From NCBI GenBank assembly GCA_043764095.1, contig JAYUKX010000124.1, positions 1 to 64,000 of the forward strand: a DNA stretch of 64,000 nt. The letters run 5' to 3'. Within the stretch, counting starts at the first letter, position 1; each line of letters starts with the position of its first letter. Below the pieces are notes generated by a model. That model had not been told where the DNA came from and made no database searches. It saw nothing but the letters and a program-made list of their open reading frames with translations. The position numbers and the translations under genes were made by a program. This stretch comes from M3007 sp043764095. GTDB taxonomy: Bacteria; Bacteroidota; Bacteroidia; Chitinophagales; Saprospiraceae. Positions 1 to 9,972 of this stretch are shown here, one piece after another.

Positions 1-97
1 TTCGTCCGATGCGCTGCATCGAACTCAAAAAAGTGGCTCGTCTGACCAAAAATTGCCTACTTTTTTGACTCGAAACCGTTGGGCTAAGTTTTTACAA
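1..97. repeat. Dispersed intergenic repeat A, copy 1
   Basis: This stretch reappears at 13491-13586 with about eight mismatches and one single-base gap. It contains a short palindrome (CGATGC-GCT-GCATCG) and an imperfect long palindrome in which ACTCAAAAAAGTGG near the start faces CCTACTTTTTTGACT near the end. Both copies are non-coding. The element may continue to the left of the window. Confidence 0.8.
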
Positions 98-188
98 AAA
101 TATTTATAAAGGATAATCCCACTTGTCTTTTCCTATGACTAAACCGAAAGACAAAGTATTCTAATGTTACCATTCAGCACAACGGGAA

Positions 189-314
189 ATGGCAGTCAAC
201 CATGTGTACCTTTCCCTTTGCTTTTCCCTTTACGTTATGGGGATAACACGCCGTAAGGCATCTAAGTTGTTATCCGCTGCTATTGTTTACGATGAGTACC
301 CGTTTGGATTGTAA
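189..314 (+). CDS. Possible 41-residue small protein (doubtful)
   Basis: An ATG at 189 opens a 41-codon frame ending in TAA at 312-314, and a strong intrinsic terminator begins 13 bases later. That spacing is what a real small gene would show. The frame is open upstream of the ATG only to a stop at 162-164. The product has a short hydrophobic centre (VYLSLCFSLYVMG) followed by a basic stretch (TRRKASK). I recognise no family. It could be a small membrane peptide, the tail of a decayed gene, or chance inside a structured RNA, since GGATAAC and GTTATCC within it can pair. Only the ORF and terminator placement support it. Confidence 0.25.
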   Translation: MAVNHVYLSLCFSLYVMGITRRKASKLLSAAIVYDEYPFGL

Positions 315-322
315 CCAGCTGA

Positions 323-357
323 AAAGGCGTACCCGCATGAGGGTGCGCTTTTTTTTT
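323..357 (+). terminator. Rho-independent terminator
   Basis: An A tract is followed by GCGTACCC, a six-base loop, GGGTGCGC and nine T residues. The eight-pair stem contains one G-T pair. It would end a plus-strand transcript crossing 100-320. Confidence 0.8.
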
Positions 358-795
358 GGAAAAATATGAACATTGGTACGATAGAAATGGTTTTAAATCC
401 CTAATTTATATGGGGTACACGTTTATTCTTGGTGAAACATTTTGAAATTGGGATTAAAGTACGGTTCCCCAAGTGTGGCAAGACCGGCCTTAGAAAAATG
501 CAGGTTTTGCTTGAGAGGAGGCGGATGAAGCCAAAAACTGTTTGAGCCATAGGGATTTTACGGGACACAGTCCCCGCTCAATAGTGCGGCGAGTTTTTTT
601 GGCGCCGCCGGAGCGAGGAAGCAAAAGCGCCGCATTTTTCGTAAGCCGAAGCCTTTTGCCTACTTTTTTGGCGAAAAAAGTAGGAAGTGAGCATCATTGT
701 ACTAAATTTTGACTTTTCGAGATTTGCAAGTTTGCGCTACTTGTTTTATAGAAAAATAATTATTTAAATTTTTAATGTTTAAACATCGAAATAAC
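358..795. other. Gene-free stretch with a perfect hairpin
   Basis: No convincing gene is seen here. At 659-684 lies a perfect 11-bp inverted repeat (CCTACTTTTTT, loop GGCG, then its complement), which shares its CCTACTTTTTTG arm with repeat A at 1-97. A GC-rich inverted pair, GGCGCCG/GCGCCGC, lies around 601-633. The short frames on either strand have no family resemblance. Confidence 0.6.
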
Positions 796-1671
796 ATGGA
801 TAGAAAAGATTTTATAAAAAAAGGTTTTTTAGGCACCGCAATGTTTGCAACCACAGGCGCTATCGCCAACTTGACACAAAATGACATTGACGAACTAAAA
901 GAACTTGAAATCCTAGGATTTAATCATATTCCAAACACAAACTCAAAAATTATGGCCAATTCAGTTTTGCACAAAGCAGACAGCAGAGGCGTAGCCAACC
1001 ACGGATGGCTCAACTCGCACCACACCTTTAGTTTTGCCAATTATCACAATCCCGAAAGAATGCACTTTGGCGTATTGCGGGTATTGAACGACGATATTGT
1101 GGATGCAGGCATGGGCTTTGGTACGCACCCACACGATAATATGGAAATCATCAGTATCCCGCTGGAAGGCGATTTGGAGCATAAGGATAGTATGGGTAAT
1201 GTGACGGTGATTAAAAATGGCGATATTCAGGTGATGAGTGCAGGCACGGGTATTACACACAGCGAATACAATAAAAACAAAGACCAAAAAGTAAAATTCC
1301 TACAGATTTGGTTGTTTCCTAACAAACGAAATGTGGCGCCTCGGTACGATCAAATTACCTTAAACGTCAGCGATCGACACAACAAATTACAACAAATCCT
1401 TTCTCCCAATACCGATGATGATGGCGTTTGGATCAACCAAGATGCGTGGTTCTCCATGGGCAAATTGGACAAGGATTTTTCATTGGATTATACCTTAAAA
1501 AACAAAACCAATGGCGTGTATGCCTTTGTACTAAAAGGCGATGTTACGATCAACGATCAAGCCCTCAATGAAAGAGACGGATTGGGCATTTGGGACATCG
1601 AATCGCTTGATATACAAGCCAATACGCAAGATGCGGAGATATTATTGATGGAAGTTCCAATGGTGATGTAG
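796..1671 (+). CDS. Pirin family protein with Tat-like N-terminus
   Basis: The product (about 291 residues) is a bicupin of the pirin family, iron-binding proteins some of which have quercetinase activity. The N-terminal cupin carries the metal-site pattern HPHDN and, about 45 residues later, THSEYN, matching the His-x-His and His-x-Glu ligands of pirin. The ATG at 796 is preferred over 775 because it places RKDFIKKGFLG followed by a hydrophobic run at the extreme N-terminus, like the Bacteroidota RRDFLKK export signals, although here the twin arginine is Arg-Lys. Export is therefore likely but not certain. The substrate cannot be told from sequence. The gene stands alone. Confidence 0.85.
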   Translation: MDRKDFIKKGFLGTAMFATTGAIANLTQNDIDELKELEILGFNHIPNTNSKIMANSVLHKADSRGVANHGWLNSHHTFSFANYHNPERMHFGVLRVLNDDIVDAGMGFGTHPHDNMEIISIPLEGDLEHKDSMGNVTVIKNGDIQVMSAGTGITHSEYNKNKDQKVKFLQIWLFPNKRNVAPRYDQITLNVSDRHNKLQQILSPNTDDDGVWINQDAWFSMGKLDKDFSLDYTLKNKTNGVYAFVLKGDVTINDQALNERDGLGIWDIESLDIQANTQDAEILLMEVPMVM

Positions 1672-1764
1672 CGGGTGTTTTAGCGAAGTGACTTCCAAGA
1701 GAATACAACTTAATGGTTGGGGTGGGAAAAACGCCCCGACCATTAAGAAAATACAGTAAATAAT

Positions 1765-1796
1765 TTTGCTACATAAAACAAGTTTTCTTATATTTG
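1765..1796 (+). promoter_or_regulatory. Bacteroidota-type promoter
   Basis: TTTG at 1765-1768, a 20-base spacer and TATATTTG at 1789-1796 match the phylum consensus (-33 TTTG, -7 TAnnTTTG). Transcription would start near 1800, giving a leader of about 115 bases for the thioredoxin-like gene at 1915. No other feature is seen in the 1672-1914 gap. Confidence 0.7.
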
Positions 1797-1914
1797 CATC
1801 GGATACGTTTTTGAAATGGGTAAAATAAAATAACCCAAACAAGAGTTTATAAATATTCAATTTAATCAATACAAAAATAGCCTTGTGCTGGCTTTTAAAT
1901 CAACCTAATTTTTC

Positions 1915-2928
1915 ATGAAAAACATCTTTTTGAGTTGCCTGATCGCAACGATTGCAAACCCAACCTTTGCACAAATTAATATTACGCTCCTTACTTCCAA
2001 CATTGAAATGGACTCGGTTAGTATCACAAACTCCAACCGGAAGTACAAGGCATCCGCATTACCCGCAAATATCCTGAAGATGCACTTGGAAGCGCCTTAT
2101 GATATAGATCGTTTCGATATCAATATCTATCAGAAAGATAAAAAACTATTTCAATCAATCTGGCTAAACAAAGGCGATATTACCATAAAAGCACACCAAA
2201 AAGACCATGAACTCGTAATTGATACCGTTATCAATGCGCCTATTTACGATTATGTAGTGCACGAGGTGAACCCCACACTAAAGCGGTTACGAGCCTTAAA
2301 CAACAGTGATTCGATGCATTATTTTTTGTTAGGTGTTATTGAAAAAAACAAAGAAAATGCTTTCTCTGCTACGATGCTTTATCAGTATATCAACAATAGC
2401 AGGCATTCAGAAGACCGCATGAACCTTATTTTACCAATTATAGAACAACAAAGCACAAAACTCTCTTGGTTTCATATTGCCAAAATGAACGCCGCTGCGG
2501 TTCAATTAATCCTTCATCCTCCTGTTTTAGACCTAAGTCTGTATGCATTTTTGGATAAGGACTCGGTACTCCACCATATCCAACTGGAAAAAGGCCATTA
2601 TACCGTGCTCGATTTTTGGTTTTTAACCTGCACGCCATGTAGAAGAGACCATAAGAGCATTAAAGCAGACAACCCAAAAATGGACGCTAAAGGCATTCAA
2701 CTCATTAGTGTGTCCATTGATGAATACGAAATAGCCGATAAATGGAGTGATTACCTACAACAACACGAATATACATGGGCGAATTACTTCCAAACTAATG
2801 AAAAAAGCATCACTAGCGATTTTAAGATCTCCACATATCCTACTTACTGGGTACTCGATGATACGGGAAAAGTGGTATTTATGGATAATAAATATGATGA
2901 ATTGAAGCGGTTTTTGGGACTGGAGTAA
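1915..2928 (+). CDS. Secreted TlpA/AhpC-like thioredoxin-fold protein
   Basis: The 337-residue protein has a cleavable signal peptide (about 1-19, ending TFAQ). An N-terminal region of unknown role (20-200) resembles the DUF4369-like part of Bacteroidota thioredoxins. The C-terminal thioredoxin fold carries the CTPC active site at 239-242 after the strand LDFWFLT, and STYPTYWVLDD with the expected cis-proline region. Such proteins reduce or exchange disulfides outside the cytoplasm. It has its own promoter and ends four bases before the convergent LRR gene. Family assignment is firm. The redox partner is unknown. Confidence 0.88.
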   Translation: MKNIFLSCLIATIANPTFAQINITLLTSNIEMDSVSITNSNRKYKASALPANILKMHLEAPYDIDRFDINIYQKDKKLFQSIWLNKGDITIKAHQKDHELVIDTVINAPIYDYVVHEVNPTLKRLRALNNSDSMHYFLLGVIEKNKENAFSATMLYQYINNSRHSEDRMNLILPIIEQQSTKLSWFHIAKMNAAAVQLILHPPVLDLSLYAFLDKDSVLHHIQLEKGHYTVLDFWFLTCTPCRRDHKSIKADNPKMDAKGIQLISVSIDEYEIADKWSDYLQQHEYTWANYFQTNEKSITSDFKISTYPTYWVLDDTGKVVFMDNKYDELKRFLGLE

Positions 2929-2932
2929 GGGG

Positions 2933-5803
2933 TCACAAGTCAGCGATATCCGCTAAAAGTGCATCAAAATCGGCCAATCGTTCGGGCGGCACTTGGCCAG
3001 TCAACAGCAGTTCGCGTAATACCTCCATAAAAATATCTTTATGGACTTGCTCTGTTATTTTCGTTTTGTTGTGCCAAATACGCGCCATTTTCTTTGCTTC
3101 TGTTATATCGCCTTTTAAAAACAGGATGGCAAACTGCAAGTGAACAAAATCCTTAGAATTGTCTGGTCTTGATGCTTTTCGATCTGTTTCCAGTATCGAG
3201 TTAATCAATTGGGTTGCTTCATTGGTTTCACCCAAATAAACGAGTGCTTCTGCGAGTCCCACATAATATAAGGATGGAGTAGATGGCGGGAAGTTGCTAA
3301 TACGTTCTGTTTCTGCCTCCTTTTTACCTCGGTTTATTTCTTGTTTTTTATCAAAAATTTCTTCATAAAGACTATACCAATTCAATTGAAGGTCTAATCG
3401 TTTTGTAAGTCGCTCCATCTCGGCATTATTAATCGGATTTCCCTGTAGTTCCCATTTTGCCACTTGACTTTTCAGGGCAGAGGTTGGGATATTTGTCAAA
3501 AGATTACCATGTGCTAAAAGCACCAAATTAGAGTCCATCATACCTATTTCTTCGGGTAATTTTCGGAGTGTACAAGAGCGTACATCAAGTGTCTTCAAAT
3601 GCTTAAGTTGACAGAGACTTTTCGGTAAACTTATTAGTTTGTTATCACTAATATCTAACTCTTTTAATCCGCTCAACCCTCCAATAGACTCGGGTAATTT
3701 GTATATTTTATTACTTGAAATATCTAAAGACAACAGTTTGTTGCGCTCCTGTTCTATCGTAGGCAAACTGCCCAATTCATTTTGGGTCAAAAAAATACTC
3801 GTAAGGTTGGGAAGTTGAAATAACCATGCGGGCACAGTTTTTAATTTGTTACCCGCCAAATCTATAACCTCTAGCTCAGGTAAGTCCGCGTTATTTGGTA
3901 ATTGTACCAGTTTATTTCTCGCAAGGTTTAATAATTCTAACCGTTTTAATGGGTTAATCGCTGCTTCTGGTAGTTCCGTCAATTTATTTTCGGAAAGATC
4001 AAGGCGCTTCAACCGGGTTAAATTGCCAAGTGTAGGTGGAATATATTTTAGTTTGCAATCCATAATACGTAAATATTCCAGTTGTTTAAGATTGCCGATA
4101 CTTTCAGGACAAACGGCCAAGGAAGTAGATTCAAATGTAAGAGATTCTAAACTTGTTAGCCCCATCAATGCTTCTTCCGGGCACTTAGAGAAGGCATAGC
4201 CCCTGATATCCAATTCTTTTAGTGCAGATAGTCGGCCAAAACTTCTCGGAAGTGATGCGATATCTGAACCATCTATACGCAGTTCCGATAGATTGGAAAG
4301 GTTACCAAAGCACTCAGGTAAGGCCTTAATTTTAATTCCAAATAAACCTAAATGAGTAAGACTGCGCATATCGCAAAAACTAATAGGCAAAGCGGATATA
4401 TCATTTGAAGAAAGAAGTAAATTTCTTAATGATGTTAGTTCGCCGAAATTTTCAGGCAATGCCTTCAAATCTGATAACCCTAACTGGAGGTATTCCAAGC
4501 GATTAAGATTGCCGAAAGACTGCGGTAAATTTGTTATCGGGATACTATAGAAAATGATCGATTTCAACGATGTTAAACGCCCAAAGTCATTAGGCAAGGC
4601 TTGTATCATCGCTTCTTCGATCACGAGCCAGCGCAGTTGAGATAAATTGGAAAAAGAAGGCGGTAAAAACTCAATAGGAGCATCATCTAGGTTAAATGCT
4701 TCTAAATTGGACAATGCTCCAAAATCAGTCGGTAATTGCTTCAATTGACGAGAGTCGAGTACCAGCCATCGCAATTGGGACAACGCACTACATACGCCTT
4801 CTTCAATGGATTCAATAGGTGTATCCGGTAAAATAAGATTGAACAAATTGGTCAATTTGGCCCATCTTTTGTCGATCCGCTCCAATGGATTACCTCTCAT
4901 ATTCAAATATTGTAAGTTGGGTTGGAGTGCCCAATCTGGTATCGTTTTGAGATTATTATATTCTAAATTCAGGAATCTGATTTTGGAGGACTTTAATGAT
5001 TGACCCAAGGATGTAATCAACTTAGGGCAACTACTAATTTTCAATGACTGGAGTTTTTTGAGCGCGCTCCAACCCGATCCAAACTGTTCGGTATTATTGA
5101 ATCCACTTAATTCCAATCCTTTTAAATTGGTTAACCTAGAAAAATCAAGATTTACATTTACTGGAGCACCATAGGCATTTATAGATAATACCTCTAATTG
5201 TGTTAGATTAGATAAAAAGTCAACCGAATCTTTGTTATAATTTACGTTCACTATCAAAATCTTGATATGCTGGAGTACGTTTATATCATTAAACAAACGT
5301 TTCGTGCTATCAACGCTTGCAATATGTAATATTTCTAATCTAGGCATTTTGACAAAAGCCTTGGGTAACGCAATGAGGGAGTAAGCATCATGAATATGGA
5401 ACGAAGTTAAGTTTTGGAGTTGCTCAATCGCTTCGGGGATTATCGCCCCTGTATATTTTGAAATACTTAAATGCTTCAGCCCTTTACAGGCATACAGCGA
5501 TGGCGGTATTTGCCCGATCACCTCCACGGATTTGGCGTTTTGGATGACTTCTTCGATAGGAACAATACTATCGCGTTTTTTCCAAATACCATCTGATGAA
5601 TAATAATCGCGATTATAGGCTTTATTGATACTCCACAAACGACCTTCCTCTGCTGCGATATATTGTGTGGTGTTACTATAATTAGTATCGGCCCTGAACA
5701 AATAGGTTTCTTCCATTAACTGCTCGACCGATAAACCTTGACCGTATAGTGCTATTTGTGATAGGAAAAGTCCAATTAGTAGTAAAATCGTGTATTTTTT
5801 CAT
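2933..5803 (-). CDS. Large secreted leucine-rich-repeat protein with TPR-like tail
   Basis: The 956-residue protein begins with a signal peptide (about 1-21, ending LYGQ). Roughly thirty leucine-rich repeats of the 23-residue bacterial type (LxxLxxLxLxxNxLxxLP) span about residues 85-800. The last 110 residues look like tetratricopeptide helices (YYVGLAEALVYLGETNEAT). There is no T9SS sorting domain, so it probably stays in the periplasm or is exported another way. The start codon overlaps the stop of the upstream LRR gene by four bases (ATGA), so the two are translationally coupled. LRR solenoids usually bind proteins, and the ligand is unknown. Confidence 0.88.
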   Translation of the reverse strand: MKKYTILLLIGLFLSQIALYGQGLSVEQLMEETYLFRADTNYSNTTQYIAAEEGRLWSINKAYNRDYYSSDGIWKKRDSIVPIEEVIQNAKSVEVIGQIPPSLYACKGLKHLSISKYTGAIIPEAIEQLQNLTSFHIHDAYSLIALPKAFVKMPRLEILHIASVDSTKRLFNDINVLQHIKILIVNVNYNKDSVDFLSNLTQLEVLSINAYGAPVNVNLDFSRLTNLKGLELSGFNNTEQFGSGWSALKKLQSLKISSCPKLITSLGQSLKSSKIRFLNLEYNNLKTIPDWALQPNLQYLNMRGNPLERIDKRWAKLTNLFNLILPDTPIESIEEGVCSALSQLRWLVLDSRQLKQLPTDFGALSNLEAFNLDDAPIEFLPPSFSNLSQLRWLVIEEAMIQALPNDFGRLTSLKSIIFYSIPITNLPQSFGNLNRLEYLQLGLSDLKALPENFGELTSLRNLLLSSNDISALPISFCDMRSLTHLGLFGIKIKALPECFGNLSNLSELRIDGSDIASLPRSFGRLSALKELDIRGYAFSKCPEEALMGLTSLESLTFESTSLAVCPESIGNLKQLEYLRIMDCKLKYIPPTLGNLTRLKRLDLSENKLTELPEAAINPLKRLELLNLARNKLVQLPNNADLPELEVIDLAGNKLKTVPAWLFQLPNLTSIFLTQNELGSLPTIEQERNKLLSLDISSNKIYKLPESIGGLSGLKELDISDNKLISLPKSLCQLKHLKTLDVRSCTLRKLPEEIGMMDSNLVLLAHGNLLTNIPTSALKSQVAKWELQGNPINNAEMERLTKRLDLQLNWYSLYEEIFDKKQEINRGKKEAETERISNFPPSTPSLYYVGLAEALVYLGETNEATQLINSILETDRKASRPDNSKDFVHLQFAILFLKGDITEAKKMARIWHNKTKITEQVHKDIFMEVLRELLLTGQVPPERLADFDALLADIADL

Positions 5804-7617
5804 TTTAAAATTTGTTTAATCGTTTCAAAATCGTTTTTTCGCTCTTTGGGTACAGCATAATTTCTATACATATCCTGAATATCGGATAAGAATACTGTCT
5901 TAAAAGTATCACCATTATCAGATAGTTTGTTCATCCATTCTGAGTACATAAGTCGAGCCTCCTCGAATCGGCCTTGAAACAGGTTGACTAAGGCAAGTTT
6001 ACTGATAACCGTGGAATTCATTGGGTCAATTACAATTGCATCGCGGAGGTATTTGTCAGCCTCTTTGTACGATCCTAATACCATCATTACCCAAGCAATT
6101 GAAGTATAATTAGATACCATCATCTCATTACGGTTAGGGTCATTAGCGGGTATTTTTTCTTCGATATAACGTTTATCACGCAATAGTTTCCTGAGATCTA
6201 CTTGAATATCACGCGATATTTCCGCCTTGCTTATGCCCATGCTGAACTTACACTGAGGCATGGCTTTTTTCAAAGCTTCGCGTTCGTCGTCGTCCAGTAG
6301 TATCCCCCTAATTTCACAAACTTGTAGATTGGTCAGTTGCTCTAATCCATTTGGGACAGCATCTAAGGGGATATACCCTAAGTTTAGGATACGAAGTTTT
6401 AAAAGTTGGTCAATACCGTTGGGTAATTTCACAATGGGGCAGTAGGCTAGATTAATTTCTTCTAAATTCTTCATTTGAAAGAGCCATTCTGGCAACTGAC
6501 TCAATGGCGTATTGGATAAATCTAACTTTTGGAGTTGCTCCAAACGGATATTACTCCAAAAATCTGTCGTCAATGGGTTGCTAGATAAAGATAATGTTTT
6601 TAGATTTTTTAAGGAAGAAAAACTATTCGGGACTTCATTGATTTTATTGCTAGCGGCGTACAATGCCTCTAATTGGTTAAATCCTCCGATAAATTCGGGC
6701 AACCACTCAAATTGATTATTTGTAATGTTTAGATGTTTTAATCGACTTAATTGGGCAAGGCTGGGGCGTAATTCACTAATATTATTGGAACACAGTATGA
6801 GTGTTTCTAAATTATGGTTGTTGGCCAATTCAGAAGGCAAGGTCTCCAATCCATTATCGGAATAGTCTAAATACCGTAAAGATTGAATTTGGGTAATTAA
6901 AGTTGGTATGTCTTCAAAAAAATTACCAACCAGTAACAGGGTATGTAATTGGGTAATTTGGATAATTCGATTAGGTAATTTTCGGTCATGTACCTCGAAA
7001 TAATGTGGAATTGAACGCTCCCTTGGCCCGTCGACAGCGATTATAGGGTCTTCGTGTTGCCCCCAATCCAAATACGTGAGTTTAGTCCACCGATCAATAT
7101 CTTCAGGTAAAGATGGCGTGGCGGTATTATGTAGATTGATAGCCGTTAGTGCTTTCCACTGTAGCATGGAATTTGTAACGCTTTCAATAGGGTTGCCCGA
7201 TAAATCTATATACTGGATTTTAGATAAGGCTGCTACACTTTCAGGGATGTATAAGATATTATTATTACTAAGATCCATGGCAACCAATTGCTTCAACTGG
7301 CCTATTTCATTGGGAAGTGAGTCGATATCATTATCAGATAGGATAAGCACTTTTAATCGCTTCGCTTTCAGTAATTCTAAAGGGAATTTAGTAAAACCCT
7401 TATTTTTAAGAATAACTGCTTCCGTGTTACGATTAACTTGAGCCAAATCCTGTACTAACTTGTAGGTATTTCCCATTGTATCTATTAAAACGTCTGCTTC
7501 TTGCCGATAAACAGTAGAGATAAAAGACGGTGGGCTAGGAAGCCTACAGGAGAATTGAGCATTTAAAGAACCTGATAACATCGCCATTAAGGCTATAATA
7601 ACAAAATTTACCTTCAT
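5800..7617 (-). CDS. Secreted leucine-rich-repeat protein with TPR tail
   Basis: This 605-residue paralogue of the downstream gene has a signal peptide (about 1-20, ending LNAQ). About sixteen LRRs cover residues 65-445, and a TPR-like pair covers about 490-570 (MMVLGSYKEADKYLRDAIVIDP, best seen as two helices). It is the first gene of a two-gene unit. A consensus promoter lies 30-60 bases upstream, and the ATGA overlap couples it to the larger LRR gene. The pair probably arose by tandem duplication followed by repeat gain or loss, because the domain order is the same in both. Confidence 0.88.
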   Translation of the reverse strand: MKVNFVIIALMAMLSGSLNAQFSCRLPSPPSFISTVYRQEADVLIDTMGNTYKLVQDLAQVNRNTEAVILKNKGFTKFPLELLKAKRLKVLILSDNDIDSLPNEIGQLKQLVAMDLSNNNILYIPESVAALSKIQYIDLSGNPIESVTNSMLQWKALTAINLHNTATPSLPEDIDRWTKLTYLDWGQHEDPIIAVDGPRERSIPHYFEVHDRKLPNRIIQITQLHTLLLVGNFFEDIPTLITQIQSLRYLDYSDNGLETLPSELANNHNLETLILCSNNISELRPSLAQLSRLKHLNITNNQFEWLPEFIGGFNQLEALYAASNKINEVPNSFSSLKNLKTLSLSSNPLTTDFWSNIRLEQLQKLDLSNTPLSQLPEWLFQMKNLEEINLAYCPIVKLPNGIDQLLKLRILNLGYIPLDAVPNGLEQLTNLQVCEIRGILLDDDEREALKKAMPQCKFSMGISKAEISRDIQVDLRKLLRDKRYIEEKIPANDPNRNEMMVSNYTSIAWVMMVLGSYKEADKYLRDAIVIDPMNSTVISKLALVNLFQGRFEEARLMYSEWMNKLSDNGDTFKTVFLSDIQDMYRNYAVPKERKNDFETIKQILK

Positions 7618-7645
7618 AAATAAAAAATAGGAATGAATAAGGTTG

Positions 7646-7676
7646 CAAAGGTATTACACGCTGATCTATAAACAAA
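7646..7676 (-). promoter_or_regulatory. Promoter of the LRR gene pair
   Basis: Read on the minus strand: TTTG (7676-7673), a 19-base spacer, then TACCTTTG (7653-7646). The match to the Bacteroidota consensus is complete. The 5' leader would be about 20-25 bases. Confidence 0.75.
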
Positions 7677-7833
7677 ATTTGGTAATATCTTGCGAATGTA
7701 ATTACCTTTACATGTAATTCATTTGTCAACAATTTTATGGGTTTATGTACTTGATATTTTCCAGATAAGCAGTATCTGTTATCGCCTCTAAAACTTGTTG
7801 TAATCAACACAAAACAATTAAAAATACACATTT

Positions 7834-9930
7834 ATGAAACATCTTTATCCGCACCAATCAGTTTCCAGCAGCAGACTCAAATACCTACTTATTTGCGCCC
7901 TTTTTTGGTGTACAATGCAAGTAATGTATAGTCAGTCGGTCACTTCCAACACAAAGGAGCTATTTTCAAGGCCAGGTTTATCCGTTGGGAGTTATCATTT
8001 CAACTTTTTTGATGGTACATATAATTCCAGTATTCGATATTTAGGAGATACCGTACTCTGCGGGAAGACACTACTTCGTTATGATTTTAGCGCATATTCA
8101 GGTATTTATAACGACGTTTACCATTTGATAGAAGGCGGCAAAGTGTCCGTATTCAACCCAAATACCTGCAATACGGTACAAGATGTTTTCAATTTTGACT
8201 TGGAGGTAGGGGATTCTTTTAATATTTACCTCGTAAAGCCCTTAAAAGTAGTTGAAGTGGACTCTTTTTCCCTCAACAATGGCGAACGAAGAAAATATAT
8301 CAAACTGAAGGCCGAAAATAACAACGGCCTTCCACCTACTTTTTTTGAGTGGGTAGAAGGTATCGGTGATTTGCAGTATGGACTACGCTATACCTTTTAT
8401 GATTTTGAAGGTTACGAACAAATGGTTTGCGTAAAAGATAGCAACAGTACTTTGGTAGAGAATAATACGCCCATATTCGTTGATTGCGACTCCTTGACAT
8501 GCCCCGAACCATTACCCAATTTTGACTTTACGATCAACGATGACATTGCTCAGTTTTATAACCGCAGCCAAGATGCAAACCTTTATCATTGGGATTTTGG
8601 CGACGGCTACACTTCCAATAGTAAAAATCCTAGCCATCAATATACAGTACCCGGGTGCTATCTCGTCACTTTGACGATTAAAACACCTTGCCTCCAGCGG
8701 GTATTTGTACGAACCCGTACTGTGCCTATTTGCATTGACCCTAAATGGATACCTTTTGACAGCCCCTTACCCCACCAATCTGTGGTGCTCAAATTTTTGG
8801 ATGCCGAGCATGGTTGGTGTTTTTCGGGTAATCAAGTATTTGCCACAAAAAATGGCGGTAATTTTTGGACGCAAATCAATATTCCTTTGCCTAACTTGCC
8901 CGTAAGACGATTAATCACCGATTTGACGATGAAAGATACCCTCAATGGCATCATTACGTGTGGTCACTATAGCGGCAATGGCACAGAAAAAGCCATATTG
9001 GTGACCCACGATGGTGGAGCAAGTTGGACAGAACATATTGAGGGTAGTTATTGGCAGTTTAATGGATTAATGACCAATGATGGGAAAGCATTTTCACGTG
9101 GATCGTATGGCGAGGTATTTTATTCCGACAACGAGGGAGACACTTGGGTGTCGCATGAATTACCTTCATTATATGACTTGCAACAATGGCAATACATGGG
9201 TAATGACACATTATACGGCTTTGGTTGGTATGGTCTCCAGCCCAATGTGGAGTATGTATTCTTGATTTCGCCCGATAATGGTGCCTCCTGGAAGATATAT
9301 GATAACTTTCCTACGGATCAATTACCTAGCGATTTTTATTTTATCAATACCAAAGAAGGCTGGCTAGGTGGGTATTACGGTGGGTTTTGGCACACAACGG
9401 ATAGTGGCACCACTTGGGAATCCGTTGATATTGGCGACAACGAAGTGATTTATGACATCGAATTTGCTGATGCCACAAACGGCTGGGCGGTGGGCCGAAA
9501 TGGACTCGTCCTGCATACCACTGATGGAGGCCAAAATTGGCAACGCGAAAATTGCGGCACTGCCGTTTTGATTCATTCCTTGACAGTTCCAACCCCTACA
9601 AATGCTTTTTTGAGTGGAAATTCAGGGTTAACGCAACAATACCACCCTAATCCTGCATTGGATTGTACCTCCAGCACAGTGGAAATCCCGACAAAAACGA
9701 TGAACGAACTTCACATTTCCCCTAACCCGGCCACCGAAATAGTCACCGTAAGTGTTCCCTACAATACTTCACATCAGATGGTATTGTTCAACTCAATGGG
9801 ACAAGTGGAGATAGAAACAACCATTTTGGGAGGTAGAGCGCAGTTGTCGGTGAGCGGTTTAACACCTGGAATTTATTGGCTAAAATTGGACAACGGACAA
9901 CATGGAAAATTGGTAGTGGCCCGGGAATGA
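7834..9930 (+). CDS. T9SS-sorted protein with PKD domain and BNR/Ycf48-like repeats
   Basis: This is a 698-residue secreted protein. After a signal peptide (hydrophobic stretch 17-33) and a unique region, a PKD domain lies at about 228-300 (LYHWDFGDGYTSNSKNPSHQ). A beta-propeller follows (about 310-620), built from Asp-box repeats: NGGNFWT, DGGASWT, EGDTWVS, DNGASWK, DSGTTWE, DGGQNWQ. The C-terminus is a T9SS type A sorting domain (ISPNPATE to KLVVARE). It should be exported through T9SS and anchored at the surface. Asp-box propellers are common in glycan-binding and adhesive proteins. No catalytic residues are recognised. Confidence 0.9.
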   Translation: MKHLYPHQSVSSSRLKYLLICALFWCTMQVMYSQSVTSNTKELFSRPGLSVGSYHFNFFDGTYNSSIRYLGDTVLCGKTLLRYDFSAYSGIYNDVYHLIEGGKVSVFNPNTCNTVQDVFNFDLEVGDSFNIYLVKPLKVVEVDSFSLNNGERRKYIKLKAENNNGLPPTFFEWVEGIGDLQYGLRYTFYDFEGYEQMVCVKDSNSTLVENNTPIFVDCDSLTCPEPLPNFDFTINDDIAQFYNRSQDANLYHWDFGDGYTSNSKNPSHQYTVPGCYLVTLTIKTPCLQRVFVRTRTVPICIDPKWIPFDSPLPHQSVVLKFLDAEHGWCFSGNQVFATKNGGNFWTQINIPLPNLPVRRLITDLTMKDTLNGIITCGHYSGNGTEKAILVTHDGGASWTEHIEGSYWQFNGLMTNDGKAFSRGSYGEVFYSDNEGDTWVSHELPSLYDLQQWQYMGNDTLYGFGWYGLQPNVEYVFLISPDNGASWKIYDNFPTDQLPSDFYFINTKEGWLGGYYGGFWHTTDSGTTWESVDIGDNEVIYDIEFADATNGWAVGRNGLVLHTTDGGQNWQRENCGTAVLIHSLTVPTPTNAFLSGNSGLTQQYHPNPALDCTSSTVEIPTKTMNELHISPNPATEIVTVSVPYNTSHQMVLFNSMGQVEIETTILGGRAQLSVSGLTPGIYWLKLDNGQHGKLVVARE

Positions 9931-9972
9931 TGCATGCTAAATTCCAACCAACGCCCTACCTTTACCCCCCAA

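Noticed and set aside
702..887. 61-codon minus-strand frame opposite the pirin start
   Set aside because: It overlaps the pirin signal region on the other strand, has no family resemblance and no promoter.
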